Source: Oscillatoriales cyanobacterium | GTDB lineage: Bacteria; Cyanobacteriota; Cyanobacteriia; Cyanobacteriales; Microcoleaceae | Reading direction: 5' to 3' | Length of the DNA stretch: 64,000 bases | Assembly: GCA_004292955.1 (NCBI GenBank) | Contig: RDXX01000018.1 | Span: forward strand, 1 to 64,000 | Translations under genes and position numbers: made by a program | Shown: positions 60,800 to 64,000 of the stretch, in pieces | Layout of the letters: every line of letters starts with the position of its first letter | Position numbering within the stretch: the first letter of the stretch is position 1 | The notes under the pieces: generated by a model | What the model was told of the DNA's origin: nothing | The model's input: the letters and a program-made list of their open reading frames with translations, nothing else | Database searches by the model: none

Positions 60800-61283
60800 A
60801 AGTTCCGGGAAGAAGTCAGTTGACAGTTGACAGTTGACAGTTGACAGTTGACAGTTGCCAGTTGTCAGTTGTTAGTTGTCAGTTGTTAGTAAAAAACAAT
60901 AGTATCTTGTAGATACGATGTTTTTGCCCTTATCTACTTAGAGCTTTGTTTTAGATAAATCTTAAATCTCTCATCTCAAATCTACCAGGCTCAGAACCCG
61001 ATTATGTCTGAAAATTCGAGTTAATATAGCGCTTCTTAAGTTAGTGCACTCAAGTGATTACTAATTACCAATTACCCATTACCAATTACCCATTACCCAT
61101 TACCCATTACCTGACATACCTCACCGCCCTTGAAAAGGGCAATACCTCGATCGGCTGTAGCGCATTTAAAGTGTATTTTTCAGGACGAGGTGGAAAAAGC
61201 AAATCCTCTCGCCTTCTCCCCCTCTCTCGTTCTCCTGTTAGCCATCACAGGCAATTTATCTGGGTAGCAACTGAAAGCTAGGC
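60800..61283. other. Intergenic region with heptamer arrays
   Basis: 480 bp with no gene. 60817-60888 is a run of AGTTGAC/AGTTGTC heptamers. 61056-61112 is a run of ATTACCA/ATTACCC heptamers. The plus-strand frame through the second run is a repeat translation. Confidence 0.6.
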
Positions 61284-61583
61284 TTAGTTGCTGCCGGTAA
61301 AAGTCACTTCAGGGAACTTTGACTGAGCTTCAGTCATCGGGCGCCGTCTGCCTTCTTCTTGCCAGTAGTTGATTACTTCTGTAGCTTGGTTGAGGACTTC
61401 GACGCGATCGTTGTCAGCAATCCAGTGTTTGGCTTCGAGTTCGTTTTTGAGTTCTTCCCACGCATCCTTGCGCGGCCAGAAAAAATAAGCTGTCAGCGGG
61501 CTAGTTCCTTTACCGACAACTTGGTCAACGGCGAGGGCAACATTCTCTTCTAGCCAGAGAACTTTTAAGATGAACTTGGACAA
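61284..61583 (-). CDS. 30S ribosomal protein PSRP-3 (Ycf65)
   Basis: A 99-aa protein with the signature of plastid-specific ribosomal protein 3 / Ycf65: [40 protein letters not shown], and [20 protein letters not shown]. It binds the small ribosomal subunit in cyanobacteria and plastids. The gene is monocistronic here. It also supports the assignment of the organism to the cyanobacteria. Confidence 0.93.
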   Translation of the reverse strand: MSKFILKVLWLEENVALAVDQVVGKGTSPLTAYFFWPRKDAWEELKNELEAKHWIADNDRVEVLNQATEVINYWQEEGRRRPMTEAQSKFPEVTFTGSN

Positions 61584-61772
61584 GCAAACCTCCAGGGTTC
61601 CGATCGAACTTATTAAAAATTTCTACAATCGCTAAGCGTAGCACATTCTGTTCAATAATGGCTCATCGGCGATTAAAAGTTTTGTCGAAGGGCTGGGTTT
61701 CCCGCTGCTTAGGGGCCCGAAACCAATAAAATTTGTCCACTCACTCGCCCCAGCTACAGGGATAATTAAGTT

Positions 61773-62561
61773 ATGAGCAGATTTATTTTAGTTTTTGACA
61801 TTGATGGTGTGGTGCGGGATGTGTCCGGTTCCTACCGAAGGGCGATCGCAGATGCGGTAGAACATTTCACGGCTGGTGCTTTTCGCCCGAATTCGATCGA
61901 TATCGACTCTCTGAAGTCTGAGGGTGTGTGGAATAATGACTGGGAAGCGTCTTTGGAGTTAGTTTGCCGTTATTTTGATGGAATTGGGCGATCGCGAAAT
62001 CAACTCGATTTCAAATATGACGAATTAGTCGCTTTTTTCCAAAGTCGCTATCGCGGGAATGACGATAAAAATTGGACTGGTTACATTTGTGACGAACCGC
62101 TGCTGTTAAATCCAGCTTACCTGGAAAATCTAACAATTGGAGGCGTTGCTTGGGGATTTTTTAGTGGCGCGATGCACGATGAAGCAGCTTATGTTTTGGA
62201 AGGGAAACTCGGCTTAAATTCCCCCGTGTTAGTCGCGATGGAAGATGCACCGGGAAAACCAGATCCGACTGGACTTTTCTCGACAATTGAACAGTTGGAA
62301 AATCGGCACGGTTTAGAAAGCAATTTGCCCGTGATTTATGCGGGAGATACAGTTGCCGATATTTACACCGTGGTGAAGGCGCGGGAATTGCAACCGAATC
62401 GGATTTGGCTGGGTGCAGGAATTTTGCCACCTCACGTTTTGGATGATTCTGTTCGCTGTGAAGCGTATGCTGCGGGGCTGAAAAAAGCTGGTGCTGCGGA
62501 GATTTTTAGGAATATCGAGGAGTTGAATGCTGCACGAATTGGAGAATTATACGGCGGTTGA
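61773..62561 (+). CDS. HAD superfamily hydrolase (TIGR01548 type)
   Basis: A 262-aa HAD phosphatase-like protein. Motif I is LVFDIDGVVRDVSGSYRRAI (nucleophile and acid Asp in DIDGV). A cap region follows (WNNDWEASLELVCRYFDGIG), then VLVAMEDAPGKPDPTGLFST with the Lys, and the acidic motif IV in VIYAGDTVADIYTV. The form is that of the TIGR01548 group found in cyanobacteria. The substrate is unknown. The last codons, GGC GGT TGA, are part of a family B repeat, so the repeat supplies the stop codon. Confidence 0.88.
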   Translation: MSRFILVFDIDGVVRDVSGSYRRAIADAVEHFTAGAFRPNSIDIDSLKSEGVWNNDWEASLELVCRYFDGIGRSRNQLDFKYDELVAFFQSRYRGNDDKNWTGYICDEPLLLNPAYLENLTIGGVAWGFFSGAMHDEAAYVLEGKLGLNSPVLVAMEDAPGKPDPTGLFSTIEQLENRHGLESNLPVIYAGDTVADIYTVVKARELQPNRIWLGAGILPPHVLDDSVRCEAYAAGLKKAGAAEIFRNIEELNAARIGELYGG

Positions 62562-63045
62562 AACCGCGTCGGTACATTGGAGAATTAGACGGCGGTTGAA
62601 ACCGCGTCTACACCAACAATGTCTGCCTCCGCAGACTTAAGAAAGAGGGCGGTTGAAACCGCGTCTACACCAACGATGTCCGCTCAGACGGCGGTTGAAA
62701 CCGCGTCTACACAAACGATGTCCGCCTCCGCGGACTCAAGAAAATAACATAATTTTAACCGTTTTATCTTCAACCTGCGGAGGCAGGTTTGGTTTGTGTA
62801 GACGCGGTTTCAACCGCCGTTTAATCTTCAACCCGCGGAGGCGGGTTTGGTTTGTGTAGACGCGGTTTCAACCGCCGTTTTATCTTCAACCTGCGTCGGC
62901 AGGTTTGGTTTATGTAGACGCGGTTTCAACCGCCGTATAATCTTCAACCCGCGGAGGCGGGTTTGGTTTGTGTAGACGCGGTTTCAACCGCCGTCTAATC
63001 AACCGCCGTCTAATCAACCGCCGTCTAATGAACCGCCGTCTAATC
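62551..63045. repeat. Large block of palindromic repeat family B
   Basis: About nine units or half units, first in the orientation GGCGGTTGAAACCGCGTCTA and then, from about 62770, in the inverse orientation GACGCGGTTTCAACCGCCGT with CCCGCGGAGGCGGG or CCTGCGGAGGCAGG hairpins. It ends in four short copies of CAACCGCCGTCTAAT, 15 bp each. It lies between the convergent 3' ends of the HAD and TPR genes. Confidence 0.9.
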
Positions 63046-63864
63046 TTATTTCAAGTTCAAGAATTTGTCTAAAGCGCTAACTACAACTGGCGGCCAGCGG
63101 CGGGTTTTTGCCACCCAATCGAGGTCTTTGTAGCGGGAATCGAGACCGACTGCGGCCACCCAATTGCTCTCAGCTTCACCGCGCTGTCCAGCCTCCCAAA
63201 GACAGGCGCTGAGGGCTGCTCTCATATCCGCAAATTGGGGATATCTGCGGACAATGTTTTTCATGTTGCGAATTGCTTCTTTGGTTTGCCCGTTTTGATA
63301 AAGTGCGAGGGCGTGATTGGCACGAGCAAAGGCGTATTCGGGCGCCAATTCAAAAGCTTTGCTGTAGTCTTTAATTGCTATTTCCCATTGTCCTAAACCT
63401 GCTTCGGCGTTACCTCGGTTGTTGTAGGCGGCTGGATCTTTCGGGTCTAATTCTAGCACATGATTGTAGTCGGCGATCGCTTCTTCCCAGCGTCCTAAAC
63501 CTTCTAAGGCTGTGCCGCGATTTAGGTAGGGATCGGGAGCATTCGGAGCTAGTTCGATCGCCTTTTCGTAGTCAGCAATTGCTAATTGTAGTTTGTTTTG
63601 GCTGACTCTCGAATTGCCTCGGTTACTCCAAGCGGCGGCTTGTGAGGGAAATTTGTCAATAATTTCTGTCCACAAAGTTTCTGCGGCGGGAAATTTGCCT
63701 TCGTTTGTAGCCTCAAAAGCTTTCTGAACAAGTTCTCCTAATTCCTGCTGCTGAGGGGTGAGCTCTGTTGCTTGTAGTTGTGCGGCGGCGGGCGCGATAT
63801 TTCCCAACCAAACTAACCCGGTTACAATTAATACTGTAAAAAATGTGAAAAGTGAGCGAATCAT
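63046..63864 (-). CDS. Secreted TPR protein
   Basis: A 272-aa protein with a signal peptide (MIRSLFTFFTVLIVTGLVWL, cleavage near APAAA) and about five tetratricopeptide repeats from residue 30 to 220, such as AAAWSNRGNSRVSQNKLQLA, DPYLNRGTALEGLGRWEEAI and AAYNNRGNAEAGLGQWEIAI. It probably acts in the periplasm or thylakoid lumen as a protein-binding scaffold. The partner is unknown. The last 40 residues (ESNWVAAVGLDSRYKDLDWV) are a usual cyanobacterial cap to such proteins. Start ATG 63864. Confidence 0.88.
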   Translation of the reverse strand: MIRSLFTFFTVLIVTGLVWLGNIAPAAAQLQATELTPQQQELGELVQKAFEATNEGKFPAAETLWTEIIDKFPSQAAAWSNRGNSRVSQNKLQLAIADYEKAIELAPNAPDPYLNRGTALEGLGRWEEAIADYNHVLELDPKDPAAYNNRGNAEAGLGQWEIAIKDYSKAFELAPEYAFARANHALALYQNGQTKEAIRNMKNIVRRYPQFADMRAALSACLWEAGQRGEAESNWVAAVGLDSRYKDLDWVAKTRRWPPVVVSALDKFLNLK

Positions 63865-64000
63865 CTTTGGTGGCAGTTGAAACTTTACTAAGCTGTTGCG
63901 TATTTAAATTGAGTATTTGGGACGGGCTAGAAGCCCATCCCACAAGACTTTGATTTGTTTTTGACACAGAACAATTTAAATACAGAACAGCTTAAATATA

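Noticed and set aside
1-64000. tRNA and rRNA genes
   Set aside because: I looked by eye for T-loop (GGTTCRAATCC) and acceptor patterns on both strands and found none; a tRNAscan run would be needed to be sure.

Overview
This window is a chromosomal stretch from a filamentous, non-heterocystous-type cyanobacterium, probably of the Microcoleus/Oscillatoria kind. The evidence is the very dense HIP1 palindromes (GCGATCGC and relatives), a large hormogonium-polysaccharide (hps) gene cluster, PSRP-3/Ycf65, XisH/XisI and Uma2 proteins, and intergenic space crowded with heptanucleotide tandem repeats and palindromic repeat families. No rRNA, tRNA, CRISPR array or prophage was recognised. The species assignment is inference.

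Layout. 1-3.1 kb: two sulfotransferase genes on the minus strand flank three small plus-strand genes, with scattered copies of a sulfotransferase 3' end. 3.75-5.08 kb: an intact IS1341-type element (tnpB only) inserted about 30 bp before hpsA. 5.1-14.6 kb: hpsA (1775 aa) and four pseudopilin genes, with a Uma2 gene between the third and fourth. 14.9-17.9 kb: ftsI and an FtsL-like gene (minus). 18.5-22.3 kb: a small lipoprotein, a glutathione S-transferase and glgB. 22.9-26.5 kb: a family 2 glycosyltransferase, an HpsJ-like protein and a decayed second IS1341-type element. 27.1-33 kb: rfaE2, then a stressosome locus: RsbR, RsbS, RsbT, an ATPase-SpoIIE phosphatase fusion and a histidine kinase with an RsbT-like N-terminus. 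33.5-39.3 kb: an MBOAT acyltransferase, a sulfurtransferase, a membrane protein with a lysine-rich repeat tail, and glmU. 39.3-43.6 kb: six tandem minus-strand genes, several of them related membrane or TPR proteins and one a pseudogene. 43.8-50.5 kb: a WD40 protein, a broken parD with a MITE inserted at its stop codon, an aspartic-protease-like pair, isoaspartyl peptidase, DUF2256, a SpoU methyltransferase carrying repeat DNA in its coding sequence, and a beta-lactamase-fold protein. 50.7-64 kb: small secreted proteins, phosphohexomutase, a small operon ending in xisH-xisI, hexose-6-phosphate mutarotase, obg, a Mo-nitrogenase-C-terminal-like protein, a methyltransferase, PSRP-3, a HAD hydrolase and a TPR protein.

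Functional themes. Cell-surface polysaccharide and motility (hps genes, HpsJ, GT2, MBOAT, sulfotransferases, heptose nucleotidyltransferase, phosphohexomutase, GlmU) and envelope or division (FtsI, FtsL-like, beta-lactamase-like) dominate. The stressosome locus is the most complete regulatory module. Two palindromic repeat families sit mostly right at gene 3' ends or between convergent genes, which suggests a role in mRNA ends. Four reading frames show clear decay: tnpB-2, parD, a small gene upstream of xisH, and one membrane-protein paralogue.
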